Positions 31,164 to 42,780 of a stretch of 64,000 nt of DNA are shown here, in pieces (positions within the stretch are counted from its first letter, which is position 1; each line of letters begins with the position of its first letter). The position numbers and the translations under genes are program-made. Below the pieces are notes generated by a model. That model searched no databases. It saw only the letters and a list, made by a program, of their open reading frames with translations, and was not told where the DNA came from. Source of the DNA: Polymyxa betae (Eukaryota > Endomyxa > Phytomyxea > Plasmodiophorida > Plasmodiophoridae); contig RBZT01000525.1 of assembly GCA_003693705.1 (NCBI GenBank), positions 1-64,000 of the forward strand. Reading direction: 5' to 3'.

Positions 31164-31667
31164 TTTCCGCGTTTCCTCGAAAACCACCCTTCAAGAACTA
31201 ATTCAGCATCACATACACGATCATGCGCCGAAGTTTCTGTGTATTAATGAAAGTATGCCTAGTCGGAGATACTGCAACTACATCTGTTGGAAAAGCATAG
31301 GCTGCAGGGCCAAGATGCAAGTACAGTAGCATCAGATTAGATTCAGGTCATCGCAAAGGGAATCGACCTGGTGGTCCACGACGGGGCCTCCGGGAAGTAA
31401 CCACCACCGCAATCAGTGCGGCAGTTACAGGTCCCAATACTTGTCACAGTCTACGAAGAGGTGACGTTCCAGGATCACGTCTCTGGACCGCTACTGACTA
31501 CGCCATAGATAGCGACTTGAATAACAGAAGCGGCGTCACGGAGTTTTGACTGACCTCAAAGTGCGCCCTTTCGATTTTAAAAGCGATTTCGTCCACGAAA
31601 TTCGTAACGACGCGCCTGCTTTCGTGGTCGTCGGTGGCTTAAGTATCGCCCAACATATTTAGTCTTC
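31164..31667. other. Gap upstream of the CXC-domain gene
   Basis: 504 bp without a supported exon; it should include the CXC gene promoter. Confidence 0.4.
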
Positions 31668-32765
31668 ATGGACGGGATCAAATTCGGTCCGCATCCCGTC
31701 CCTTTTTTGTATGGTACATCTTGCTAGCCCGACATCGGCGACTGATTTTTTTGCAGCTCTGTTCAAGTAAAGAATGGTGTTACAACGTTGACCAACCGTG
31801 CCCCAGATCAGCCATCATTCCTGTCCGTCAATGATGATACCGAAGGCAATGTAAAATCCGAGGTGCCTCAAGCCCCTGATTGCCGATCTTGCAATTGTCG
31901 AAACTCGAAATGCCTAAAGCTGTGAGGATTTTTCATTGAGTGGAATTCGTTAGAATAATTTCTGGTGGCAGCTATTGCGAGTGCTTCGCTGCCTCACTAT
32001 ACTGTGTTGGGTGCAATTGCAATAATTGCATGAACACACCCGAGTACGATAAGGAGCGCTCCCAGGCCGTTCATAACATACAACAGCGCAATCCAGACGC
32101 ATTCAAAACTAGACAGGCTGGCAGCAAACGTGAATCCACAAGCTGTAGGTGTAAAAAGTCAGGATGCAGTAAAAAGTACTGCGAATGTTTCCAAAATGGG
32201 TAACCCAGGGTTTAACAGAATGATTCGCACAATTGCTTAATTCCTGATAGTCTATCATGTTCGGATGCATGCCAATGTACAGATTGTCAAAATCCGTTTG
32301 ATTTAAGCTCTAAAAAGGCACTTTCGCCCAACGAACGATTAAGGCCGCAATTCGATCCTTCTGCTATTGAGCCTGTAAGGCTCCTAAATCAATTGTGATG
32401 ATTATCTAAATGTTTGATAGTCCATCGTAAAACTAGCTCGTGATATGATTACGGCAGCACAACGTCTTAGCGATCAAGAAGCTGCTCACGACCTTCTCAC
32501 TCTCTCCTTCCTCTCACCTGACGCAACGTCAACTAAACGACAGCGACTTTCTGACGAAGCTTCAGGCGCCAAATCCATGAAGGACCCGCCATCCCCAAAG
32601 ACTGCCAGACTGTTATGTGATGAAGCTCCCGACATGCCTGGAATGGCCAGCGAAGGCGGAAGAAGCGATCTCTACAAACAGCAGGAAATCGAGATTCTGA
32701 CGAGGCTGGACGACTATCTGAAAGATGTCATCATAGACTCGTATAGCAAAGACCCCATGTCCTAA
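31668..32765 (+). CDS. LIN54/tesmin/TSO1-type CXC-domain protein
   Basis: Probable sequence-specific DNA-binding subunit of a MuvB/DREAM-like complex. Exons are 31668-31708, 31757-31921, 31972-32199, 32251-32374 and 32421-32765, giving 300 aa. The first CXC half is CRSCNCRNSKCLKLYCECFA, with CVGCNCNNCMNTPEYDKERS; the linker RNPDAF(K) is the conserved RNPxAFxPK spacer; the second half is CRCKKSGCSKKYCECFQNG and CSDACQCTDCQNP. The Tyr in each KLYCECF / KKYCECF inserts into the minor groove in LIN54. The C-terminus (about 150 aa) is helical and Ser-rich. The protein is short compared with about 750 aa in animals. Confidence 0.92.
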
Positions 32766-33022
32766 ATAAGCAGTCGAAATGTGGGAGGGTTTCCCACTCG
32801 CGTGTCCACACTGTCGTCAGCCGCAGGGCCGCGTCCTGCAATGCTAAACAGCTCAAGGGCAGTTGCAAACATGACGTGACGGTGATGCTATCAAAACCCC
32901 TAATATACAGTGCCTCTGCACTCTGCGGTTGAAGGCTTCGCAGTCAAGTACAATTCGTGAAACCCTAGATAGTGACATTGCTTTTACGCAGTCGTCATCG
33001 TCAATCAGGAATTGCTGGGTGG

Positions 33023-35902
33023 ATGGCTCTCCTGCCTGAACCGACGCTGGAAGAGCAGCTATGGCCTGCTTACTTCGCCGGCGAGCAGCTCAATAGCGAC
33101 GACGATCCCCGTTTGCCATTCATGCTGGCATTCGCTGAGCACTTCGCAGGAGCTAGAAAAGCAGCGATTCGGAAGCAAGTTGAACGTCGCGGCACTGTAT
33201 ATCTTGACCTAACTGGCTTTGATGATGAAGCTCCGGTCGAGCGTTTTACAGAAATGCTTCGAATCGAGCCGACCAATGTTATCGGCTGTCTTCAACTAGC
33301 GATTCATCTTGTAGTACCCTGATTAATACCTCTATCTGTATTCACTTTAGAATCTAGATGCTTTCACGAGACGGTGTCGTGCTGAAATCCAAAGTCGTCG
33401 TTCGGATATTCAATTTCGGTCCTCAGCAGCAATTACAGCAGCTAATGCGGTCAAGCAACGTACAGAAGTTTGTTAGCCTACATGGCACTGTCGTTCGCAT
33501 GACTTCGGTTCAACCCCTCGTTACGTCAATGCACTTCGTATGCCCAGCATGTAATTCCAACACTGAAGTGCATTTCCCTGACGGGAAATACGATCCGCCA
33601 GCTGGGTGACAAACCACAAAGAATCATTTCGACCCTCTAACGGATGTTCGTATCGCAGTTGCACAAACTCTGACTGTAGAAGTCGTAGCATGCAACCGGA
33701 TCGATCGAGTGCTGTAACCGTTGATTACCAGAAGCTTCGCCTACAGGAGTTGTTTAGCGATACCGGTGCCGAAGTCGGACGTGTTCCGAGATCGATAGAA
33801 ATCGAACTGACGCAAGATTTGGTTGATTCGTGTCTGCCCGGTGACGCTGTCACTGTCTCTGGAATTATCAAAGTGTGTATGACATTCTCTCTGATTCGAT
33901 CAAGTTCTTTCTCAGACCACCTAGTAACATTTTGAAAGGCTTTGAAAGCGGATTCGCGGTCCGGTGGACCAAGACAGGAAACATGTCTTTATATCCTTTA
34001 CGTCGTTGCAAATTCCATTGTCTGCGGCAAGCGGAAATTAAAAACAACAGAACTGGAGGAGCGACCTGATTTCATTTCTGATGAGGGTGTTGCTAGGCCT
34101 CTCTCCAATTCTGGTCCTTCGTTTACGCTCCAAGACTTAAATGGAATTCGTGAAATTTATTCACAGCCGCATCTTTTCGAACTCATCGTCAATTCTCTTT
34201 GTCCCGGAATTTTTGGCCATGAACTCGTCAAAGGTTCGAATGCATTCATCCTGATCTAAGCATTCACTGGATTCAGCTGGCCTGTGTCTGGGATTATTTT
34301 CCGGTGTTCGCCGAAATAGTGGCACTAATCATAAAATTCCTATGCGAGGTGACATTCACGTTCTCATGTTAGGAGATCCTGGTAATGCCTCGAGGGTTTT
34401 CTGTATTGTTTACTGCGCTCCTGTTCATTCGCATCTAAGGAGGGCTTGCTGACGTTATAACTCAGGAATGGGAAAATCTCAATTGTTACGCGCTTGCACA
34501 GTTGTAGCGCCTCGTGCTGTTTACGTTTGCGGTAACTCTACGACGACCGCCGGTCTTACAGTTTCAATGATCAAGGACTCTAATGGCGACTCTGCTCTAG
34601 AAGCTGGTGCTTTAGTGTTAGCCGACACTGGACTTTGTTGTATTGATGAATTTGATAAAATTACTTCCGATCCGCAAGCACTTTTAGAAGCGTTGGAACA
34701 GCAAAGCATCTCAATTGCCAAGGTCGATCCTGTTAACGATTGATAAATGTGCTTACTAATATACGATTGTAGGCGGGAATATGCTGCTCGTTGTCTGCAA
34801 GGGCAACTGTGTTTGTTGCTGCTAATCCGATCGGAGGTCACTACAAGTAGTTGCTATCGCCTTGATAATTCTCAGCTTAAATTCGCATAGCCATACAAAG
34901 ACTATGCTGGAAAACATGAGGATATCCCCTGCGCTCTTATCTCGATTCGATTTGGTTTTCGTCCTGCTTGATAAACCCGATGCTCGCCGTGATGAGCTTC
35001 TCTCTGAGCACGTTTTGGCTGTAAGTATTCGGATATTTATAGTCTTGCTTTGTAACCCAACGGCTGTAGCTACATTCAGGTAATAGCTCCTTAACTCAGA
35101 GCTCAAGATCGTCTGTTCGCGGAACTCAAGGTTCGCCAGTCCGTATTTTGTTATATTACTGTCAACAAGTACTTAGAGCTCGCTTCAACTTGTAACACTC
35201 AAATTATATCAACACCAGAAACGGATTTGTCGAAGCGCATCAAGTATTTTGGAAGTTTATCACATAATGTCGAGCCAATTCCGCCAGAGTTACTGCGGAA
35301 GTACATTGCTTACGCCAAAGAGTTCGTTCGACCCAGGTACATCTACTCAATTGGTCCTCTGCCGATTCAGACGATTTTTCCTGTAGGTTATCACAAGAAG
35401 CGAAGAAGATCTTGAAGTCCTTCTATTTGACATTGCGGCGCGATCGCAACAGCGCTGACAACAGCCATGTTACGATTCGGCAACTGGAATCATTAGTTCG
35501 TTTGGGCGAAGCGCGAGCCCGAATGGAGCTGCGGGAGACAGTAACAAGCCAAGATGCATCGGTCCGACCCGGATTCTCGTTTGAGCTTTTCTTATCCCCA
35601 ATTAGGACGCTGTCGAGATTATGAAGGCTTCTTTATTTGATTTGTATTCAGACGACTTCCCTCCAGTGGAATGTGATGCCAATGAAGCGAAGGCGTACGG
35701 TTCCAAAAAAAATGCAACCTTCATGAAAGCTTTGAAGCGAGCAGCGCGTGACAGGGATTCAACGGTATTTAGCACCAAAGAGATGATTGCAATAGCCAAG
35801 TCTGCCGGTGTTGTCATGCGTGACTATAACGTTTTCATTGATCAGCTGAATCAACAAAATCTCATACTTTGCAAAGGGGGGAACCAGTTTCAAGTTCTTT
35901 GA
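33023..35902 (+). CDS. MCM8: MCM8 DNA helicase
   Basis: Acts with MCM9 in homologous recombination and meiosis. Twelve exons: 33023-33310, 33358-33605, 33659-33872, 33939-34233, 34277-34381, 34466-34722, 34773-34846, 34876-35020, 35070-35130, 35177-35336, 35387-35561, 35606-35902; 772 aa, or more if a 5' exon exists. Zinc motif CPAC ... [26 protein letters not shown]; Walker [30 protein letters not shown]-type hairpin; Walker [26 protein letters not shown]; arginine finger [31 protein letters not shown] and [20 protein letters not shown] continue the MCM8 order. Intron 7 is only 29 bp. The GT start at 32972 is not ATG, so 33023 was chosen. Confidence 0.93.
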
Positions 35903-36034
35903 TAGCTTCCTGTCCAGTCTTTCCAGCTTTAGACTAATAAAGCCGCCAGACATCAGCGTTTATTTATGCAACAAACTTGGCAATATCTATGCATGCTTAA
36001 GTCAACCTCAGGGAACCGCACCGGGCGACTGCTG

Positions 36035-36477
36035 ATGTCGTCGCAGTCTAAACAACAAGGCGAAATCAGCATGATCGATTACATCCAGCGGACAGCGAAG
36101 TATTTCTTACTCTTATAATGACTAGTTTTAGCTTTCTGATTTCTGTTTCATCAAACGAACTCTTCTTGGTTGAACGCAATTGTGGATGGCTTGTTCCGAA
36201 AATCACAGTCTCAACAAGCAAGCGATCTTGAACAAATAAACGCAGAGATGCTTGCTAATCTAATAATACTGGTTGGATTGGATTCAAATGTTTTTTTATA
36301 CCATCGGTCAGTGCTGAATCCTTACCAAGGCCTGAGGTACGTCGACTTATCACCTTTGTGATCCTCAGGAGCTCCTACTTCCGTTTTCAGAGCTGGCAGT
36401 AATTGCCCGATGTCACTCAAAGTTACTGACAGTAAAAGGACATCACGATAATCATGGTTTTTACTTAAGTTTATTCC
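36035..36477 (+). CDS. Possible spliced gene, incomplete
   Basis: A start at 36035 (MSSQSKQQGEISMIDYIQRT) is followed by an intron, then by a helical stretch SQQASDLEQINAEMLANLII joined across a short intron to ELLLPFSELAVIARCHSKLL and a stop near 36477. The first joint does not keep phase with any intron I can find, so either an exon is missed or part is chance. No family recognised. Confidence 0.3.
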
Positions 36478-36853
36478 AGCTATGAGCTATGATCTCACAT
36501 CAAACCGCTGCTACTTGTACTGTAGCAGTTCACACTTACCCTCATTTTGGAATTCTGCCAAAATGGTAATCATGAGTCATGAACATTTATTACAGGATTT
36601 ATCTAAACTATATTTTATGTACAATCTTATTAGATATAATGAACACGGAAATATTAGCTTCAGTGCAATAATCTTAAATGCCCTAGTGAAGGATGACGGC
36701 TACTCAAGTTTTAAATAAAGATACCAAATGGGTAACTATTATCCGGGAACTCTTTGGTGAGGATGGCGAAATATTCTGAATCAAAGTATGGTCGGGAACA
36801 TTTACGGCGTAGTGCTTCTCCTGGATGGCAATCTAAAAAAAGAATCAAATTTT
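36478..36853. other. AT-rich gap
   Basis: Contains a plus-strand ORF of 78 codons (36482-36718) without resemblance to a family. Otherwise nothing is seen. Confidence 0.3.
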
Positions 36854-38227
36854 TTAAAAGAAATGCAACTGCATATTGTTACAATTGCAACGACTTTGCT
36901 GCTGTGTTGTGTAAGTACAGCTTCGAACGCCAAGACGAACAGGCTCGTCGCATAGTTTGCTTTTGTATTCTCCCCTCCTGATGCGCTCACGTAGTTCAGC
37001 CTCGCCTAAAGCCTTGCTTAGAATAGGTGGAAGCAAGATGAAATCTCAAATAGACCATGGGCGAAATTGCAAGTATCTCCATACTGGCAATGGTAAAGAG
37101 GAGGCCCCCAGTTGCGGCATAATTCAGTTTTCAGTAATTGCTCTTCACTATCAACACAGGGATACGATTCATCGCAGTTACTGTTATCATTCTGTTTTTC
37201 AAACTGACTTGGTATTCTATGGACGTTACAATACGTTCTCAGTACCTGGTCAGTTGCCCATAATTCGTTTGTCGAATAAGAACAATCAGAACTATCTTCT
37301 CCGTCAGCGGCTGCCTTTGCCCCTGAAACAGCTAGCAATACTGAAGTCGATGCTATACCAGAGACAGATGGTGACGTTGGAGCTGATTTTACGCTTGAAA
37401 TTATTGTCGGAGACCTTGAAGCCGATTTCACTCCTGATGCAGCAGGGGAAATCGACGCTACTCTTGAAATGAGCGGGGAGATTGACGCAGCTCTTACACT
37501 CGAGACGACAGGTGACTTCGAAGCTGAGATACTTGGCGATTTCGAAGCTGAAATCAGTGGCGATGTTGGAGCTGTATTAATGCTTGAAATGACTGGCGAC
37601 GTTGGGCCTGCCTTGGCGAACATCGGAGCAAGTGAAATGATTTCCGGTTCAGGAATATTTTTAGCTGAACGATTGGCAAAAGGCAACGATGATGGGCTCT
37701 GTACATATTCGTTTAGATTTAGAGACGCATTAAACAGTCTCAATTACCCGGTGCTGAATATGAAATGGGTCATCTCTTGCATCGAGGATTATCTCAGAGT
37801 GCTGTGCCGATACCTTATGAACAGCTGTGCTAAACGCTGAGACCTCGGAAAGGGTGAATGGCTTTGGGGATAATGCAATCTTAGGCGAATCGCTTGCCGA
37901 AGTAACTGATGGAGATGGCGACAGAGGCCCAAATAGAGGTGATGGATTATCATTCGCCCAGATGTCACTACCTGGTGATGAAACCATTCCAAACATTGGT
38001 CGTTTCAGTCCCATGTCATCCCATGGGCTGCTGGGAGGTCGCTATAGCTAGCACTTAGTAAATCATAACATATGGACAGCAACGCTTACCTTAGCTGGGG
38101 TTGTCGATGGCGACGAGGTTAAAGACGTCCAAGGGTCTTTACGTGAATCAGCAGCAATAGCTTGGCCGCCAGGGGAAGAGATTGCGGCAGGCGCCGGCCA
38201 GCGTAGTTGAGGAGATAACGAAGCCAT
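36854..38227 (-). CDS. CCCH zinc-finger RNA-binding protein (tristetraprolin-like)
   Basis: Minus-strand exons are 38090-38227, 37814-38041, 37056-37698 and a last exon from about 37005 down. The N-terminal 300 residues are Ser/Pro-rich with tandem S-P repeats (SPVISSINTAPTSPLIS, SASKSPSISASKSPVVSSV). The first finger is TELCRNWGPPLYHCQYGDTC with NFAH, that is Cx9Cx5Cx3H. After a 50 bp intron it continues GEAELRERIRRGEYKSKLC, matching the HGxxELR and YKSKLC linker to a second finger in TTP/ZFP36 proteins. The second finger itself (CDEPVRLGVRSC ...) is not clear; a further intron or degeneration is likely, so the 3' end is provisional. Confidence 0.72.
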
Positions 38228-38783
38228 ATTATGAAGTGAACTTTAACACACAATTATTCAAATGAGACAAAGGAATGAGAGTGAGACAAAGAGAGAGCGA
38301 GTCGAATTAGTAACGAGATCTGGCCGAATATGTTGACGTAACGCTTGGGACCCACAGCGAAGTCAGAGGAGCCCGTCATGAAATGCATGGCCATGTTGCA
38401 AGATCGACAAGCCGCCTTCTTTGGAGAGGCCTCCTCTCACTGGGCCCGTATCTCACAAATGTGGAGAATGTTGCGCGACTGCTGGCATTGTTTTGGGGCC
38501 CGATTCTCATTCCAATCTTTGACTGGTATGCCGTCACCCTCACAGTGTAACGCGGTTGACGCGCCAAATTTGGGGCCCTTTTTTCTCTCGCCAGACGGTA
38601 AGAATACACCTCATTCTCTCCAACGATATCATCCTTATTAAGGAAGTACCCTTTTAGGTAAACCTCGATTTGTAGGGATGACCGATCTGAGCTCTTCAGC
38701 TACGATTTACATTTGACTGCTTCAAATTAGCGCAGAACGCCGCGGTGCGGAATGGGTCTTCTTAGAAGTTAGAATCTGGTTTG
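38228..38783. promoter_or_regulatory. Divergent intergenic region, CCCH protein / MRM1
   Basis: About 550 bp. Short ORFs on both strands (plus 38345-38641, minus 38376-38609) have no family resemblance and are not called. Confidence 0.35.
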
Positions 38784-39874
38784 ATGATTCGCTCTCTGCC
38801 TCTCATTTTATCGAGGTCATTGTCGTATTCCAAAACTCAACGAGCGCCAAACGCTTGTAAGGCCTCTGGCGAGCTCCTCTTCGGTTCAGATTCAGTACTT
38901 TCTGCTTTACAAAGCGGCAAAAGGTCGCGCTTTTATCGCTTATTGCTTCTAGATCATGTAAGTGCAGGCAGGCACATTTCTCTGAATTTCGCTTATTAAT
39001 AGCAAAGCCAAATGATGCCACGTCATCAAAAGCTGGCCGTGTTCGCGAAAAGTTACTTCACCTTGCAGAACAACGCTGTATTCCTATAGAGTATCTACCG
39101 CGATCTCAAATGGATTCGCTATCCAGACAACGAACTAACAACGGTATTATTCTTGACGTCGAACCCATTCGCCCTGAAGCGATCACGTCCTTGCCGGATC
39201 CAAGTCTGTCAGAACGTCCACCTACATGGATTTTGCTGGACCAAATTGTCGATCCACAGGTATGCATGAACACGCATCAGGCTTCACATTTGTTTTTCGT
39301 GGCATTTTCACACGATACTTTCCGCTGTATATAAGCAGTTCCGAGATTGCTTCAAAACATTGCTAAGCATGACTCCCCAGCTTATTTATAACTATCTTTA
39401 GAACTTAGGAGCTATATTACGAAGCTGCTCGTTTTTTGGCGTCGATGGCGTTTTATTGTGTGGAAGAAATTCTGCTCCCCTTTCGGCAACGGTAGCAAAG
39501 GCCTCTTGTGGAGCTTTAGAATATATTAACATCAAACTATGCCATTCGATGCCAAGGTTTCTAGAGGGCAGCCAATCACAATGGAATATTGTTGGGATGG
39601 CTGTCGGTTCCAATGCTATTCCATTCAGCGATGCTTTGGAGCAATATAAACAATCTCCAATAATCTTGGTTGTTGGTAAGCCTGTATGTTTTCTTAATGC
39701 AAATAATCTTTATTAGAACCAGGCAGCGAAGGAACTGGATTAAGACCCTTGGTCAAAGACAAGTGCCATGTGCTGGCAATGCTACCCAAGTCCCCAACAG
39801 CACCGATCATTATTGATTCATTGAATGTATCCACTGCTCTTGGGATTGCTTTATATCATTTATCTGCTCGATAA
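38784..39874 (+). CDS. MRM1: Mitochondrial 16S rRNA 2'-O-ribose methyltransferase (SpoU/TrmH, MRM1-like)
   Basis: Exons 38784-38957, 39008-39259, 39402-39675 and 39717-39874, giving 285 aa. The N-terminus MIRSLPLILSRSLSYS is a typical matrix-targeting peptide. A small substrate-binding domain follows (SGELLFGSDSVLSALQSGKR). The SPOUT domain has motif 1 LLDQIVDPQNLGAILRSC, GVDGVLLCGRNSAPLSATVA with the A-x-ASxGA pattern (VAKASCGALE), motif 2 LVVGEPGSEGTGL, and motif 3 SLNVSTALGIALYHLSAR, forming the trefoil-knot SAM site. Length is slightly below other MRM1s. Confidence 0.88.
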
Positions 39875-40388
39875 ATTATTACATTTTATTATCATAATAT
39901 TTCAATCGCTGATGCTTTGAGTTTGGAACTAAATACAGCATTCCAACCAGGACCGCATAATTCACTGCTGCATTAATGTCAAAAGCGAGAGCCCCAGGCA
40001 ATTCAACATTTCAAAGCTCGTCCAATGGGTAGAGATTTTACTCCAAATAATTAGCGATAATAGGTATTCGTATTGTCATTGGGCCATACATGGTACATTA
40101 CTGTGAAATCCAAAAGGGGGAATTGTCTTAATCTATCAGGCATTATTTCCGGCCAGAAACCACGAATGAAACCTTGCTTCTTGAAGTGATTCGGATTGAT
40201 TGCAACAACCAGCAAAGTTCCATGATTTTTGAATCTTGAGACAGCGGCTCACGGACTTCCTCAACGCAATCTGCCTGAATTCGAAGCCACAGCCAGCGAT
40301 CAAGACTCCTACCGTAATTTCTGAGCTTGGCTTCCGCCGTTAGATCCTCTTGCCTGCTTCACTCACTGGCCTAGCAAGTCCTCATCCA
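39875..40388. promoter_or_regulatory. Gap upstream of ZC3H15
   Basis: 514 bp with AT-rich 5' half; no exon is supported. Confidence 0.4.
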
Positions 40389-41577
40389 ATGCCTCCAAAA
40401 AAAAATGCCGCTGGCGCTAAGAAGCAGCAGAAAGTCCTCGAGGATAAGACTTTCGGCCTGAAGAATAAAAACAAGAGCAAAAAGGTATTAGGCTTGTGCA
40501 ATGGCATTGCACTACTCTGATATTCGATCAGGTTCAGCAATATGTTCAGTCAGTTTCGAGGACGCCTCAGCAGATTGCTGCTGAAAAAGCTTCTGAGGCT
40601 CGTCGGGCTGCCAAGCGGGCCCAGGAAGCATTGGATCGTGAAATGTCGCTAATGTTTAAGACTGTCCAGAAACAGGCGAAACAAGGCATGGATCCAAAAT
40701 CAGTTCTCTGCGAATACTTTAAACAGGGGCTTTGTGTGCGGGGAGCAAAATGCAAATACTCCCACGATGCCTCTCAAGTTCGTAAAGTAGCAAAACTTGA
40801 CAGTAAGTCACTAAGCACTCTTTGAGCTTTCAATGATTTGCATTTATTACATGCGTTCTTGCCCTCGCTTTACTCTGCAATAGTTTTTTGTTTCTCAACT
40901 TTCACTTTGTTTTCTTGTAAAAGCCTAATGCCATTTTAGTCTATACCGATCCAAGGTTTGTCGATGCGCCTGATGAACGTCTAAACAAGACAGATATCAT
41001 TTGCAAATTTTTCGTGGATGCTGTCGAGTCGAAGAAATATGGTGCTCTTTGGCTTTGCCCCAATAACGGCAAGGATTGCCAATATAATCACGCTCTTCCT
41101 AAAGGATTTGTTCTCCAACGCGATCGCAAATTATTAGCCGAACAGCAAGAGGATCAATTGTCAATTGAAGAGCAGATTGAGATCGAGCGCGCCGCTTTGC
41201 TTCGCAGAAACGATTTAAATCCTGTTACTAAGGAGTCATTTGAAAAGTGGAAGATTGCTCAGAAGGAGAAAGCTGAACAAGCTGTCAAAGACAAAGTCAA
41301 AGCCGCCATGGACAAGAAGGCACTCGGGAAACTAACAATGGCTGCTGGTCTTAGCGGTCGTGATCTGTTCACTTTCGACCCATCATTGTTCGTTGACGAT
41401 CTGGATGCTGCTGATAACGCCGAGATGGAGATTCGGGAAACCGGCGATGACGATGACGCTGATGAGGATGAAAAGGCTTCGGCGTTAGCCAATGTTGTCG
41501 ATAGAAATCTCTTTCTTGATGACGATGAAGATTTGCCTGATGCTGCAGACACACAAGCCTCATCAGTAACAACATAA
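40389..41577 (+). CDS. ZC3H15: ZC3H15/DFRP1 (Tma46) zinc-finger protein
   Basis: Stabilises the DRG1 GTPase and associates with translating ribosomes. Exons 40389-40484, 40532-40802 and 40940-41577, giving 334 aa. The N-terminus MPPKKNAAGAKKQQKVLEDK and TFGLKNKNKSKK is the family opening. Finger 1 is VLCEYFKQGLCVRGAKCKYS with H (Cx8Cx5Cx3H); finger 2 spans ICKFFVDAVES, WLCPNNGKDCQYNHALPKGF. The DFRP domain includes LSIEEQIEIERAALL and LNPVTKESFEKWKIAQKEKA. The C-terminus is acidic. Length is below the 426 of animals. Confidence 0.94.
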
Positions 41578-42328
41578 AAAAACATGGCTTTTACAGGAAA
41601 CAGCCTCGCCTGTTAGCGGGATAGGATGCTTATTTGTACTGTATCATTCATAATTTGATCACAATTTTTGCCCAACTGCATTTCCATCATTTATTTTTTG
41701 AAGCCAACAATTTTCTCATGTACGATACTGATACAGTTGCGATCTCAAGAAAATTAAAAGAAAAACGGTAGTTCATTTTTTGTATTTACTTTATGCTGAA
41801 ACGTTTTTCAAAGGTTGGAATGATGAAATAGCGCAAGCGTTTTGGAATTCTGTATAAATGACTTTGTTGGAAATCTGAAGGTTGACCGTTAACCCATTGG
41901 CTAAGCCGCTGAGATATGCCTTTAAATGAAATCGCATTTACACTAACCTATTCCATCAAGTCCTTTTGATTGACGCCGCCAGTGGCCGTTACAATCAAAA
42001 GGGTCTTTGGTGATTAGGGCAGCCGGCACATATTCGTTTATGAGTGTTTGTTCAGCTGCTGTGGATGCGATCAACGCTCAACAGCATGCGATCTGTGCTT
42101 GCCAGCCGTTTTGTCTTATCGACACCGGATCTTTTTTTGTAGCTTTTTGTTGGGGTTTTCAAACGCTGTTAGCAAACAAAGAAGCATGCTTTCAGATTTC
42201 CAAAATAAAAAAAAAAAAATCGACAAAAACTGCGCCCTGAAAGCCATTTTGGTCAATCAGCATTGCTCAAGGAACGCCGCAAGACCCTTAATTGGGTAAC
42301 GGTAATATATTAGTTTTATTGCAGTTAT
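41578..42328. other. Gap between convergent genes
   Basis: 750 bp AT-rich, with an A-run near 42210-42222. The plus-strand ORF at 42007-42299 has no support. Nothing else is recognised. Confidence 0.4.
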
Positions 42329-42780
42329 TTAATCATCTAACGGGACAATTGCAAATAAAAAGCCAAATAGTACCAAATGTAGACCTGAAAAATAGGATAT
42401 GACTTGTCCTAAATTATAGGCAGTGGTTTTCGCCGACAGCATGACCCCGATAATAACCAAAGCTAGTGCAAGAACAACAACGGAGAAGGCCAAACTTCGC
42501 ATACTGTCTAGTCCTGAAATCGTATAACATTCAATAATTAATGTCACTAAAAGTCTTACGCAGTGGCCGATGGAGGAATTTGAAAGCTGCTCGCAAGTAA
42601 AGAAATCCTGCTAGCGAGATTGATAACATGAGCAGAACGTAGCCCAAGTAGTAGATCGTTGCACCTTTCTGCATAAATGCAGCAGATAAGGCCAGCAATA
42701 GCTAACGCGAGGTTAACCATAATCATCGGATGCAGGAAGCAATAATGAAACGGAAAACATCATCGGACGATGGGTGGGTT
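42329..42780 (-). CDS. Small four-TM protein, possibly TMEM128-like
   Basis: Exons 42560-42701 and 42329-42513 join in phase 1. They give four hydrophobic segments: LLLALSAAF, GYVLLMLSISLAGFLYLRAA, SLAFSVVVLALALVIIGVML and YFSGLHLVLFGFLFAIVP, ending PLDD. The spacing and order resemble the short ER protein family TMEM128. A 5' exon upstream of 42759 is expected from a 57 bp intron, but no start codon could be placed, so the N-terminus is unknown. Confidence 0.5.

Noticed and set aside
37021-37060. Frameshift after the first CCCH finger
   Set aside because: A 50 bp intron with acceptor TTTAG joins HG to EAELR in phase and matches the family linker.
42007-42299. Two overlapping plus-strand ORFs with a poly-A/Lys run
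   Set aside because: No family resemblance, no splice continuity, AT-driven composition.
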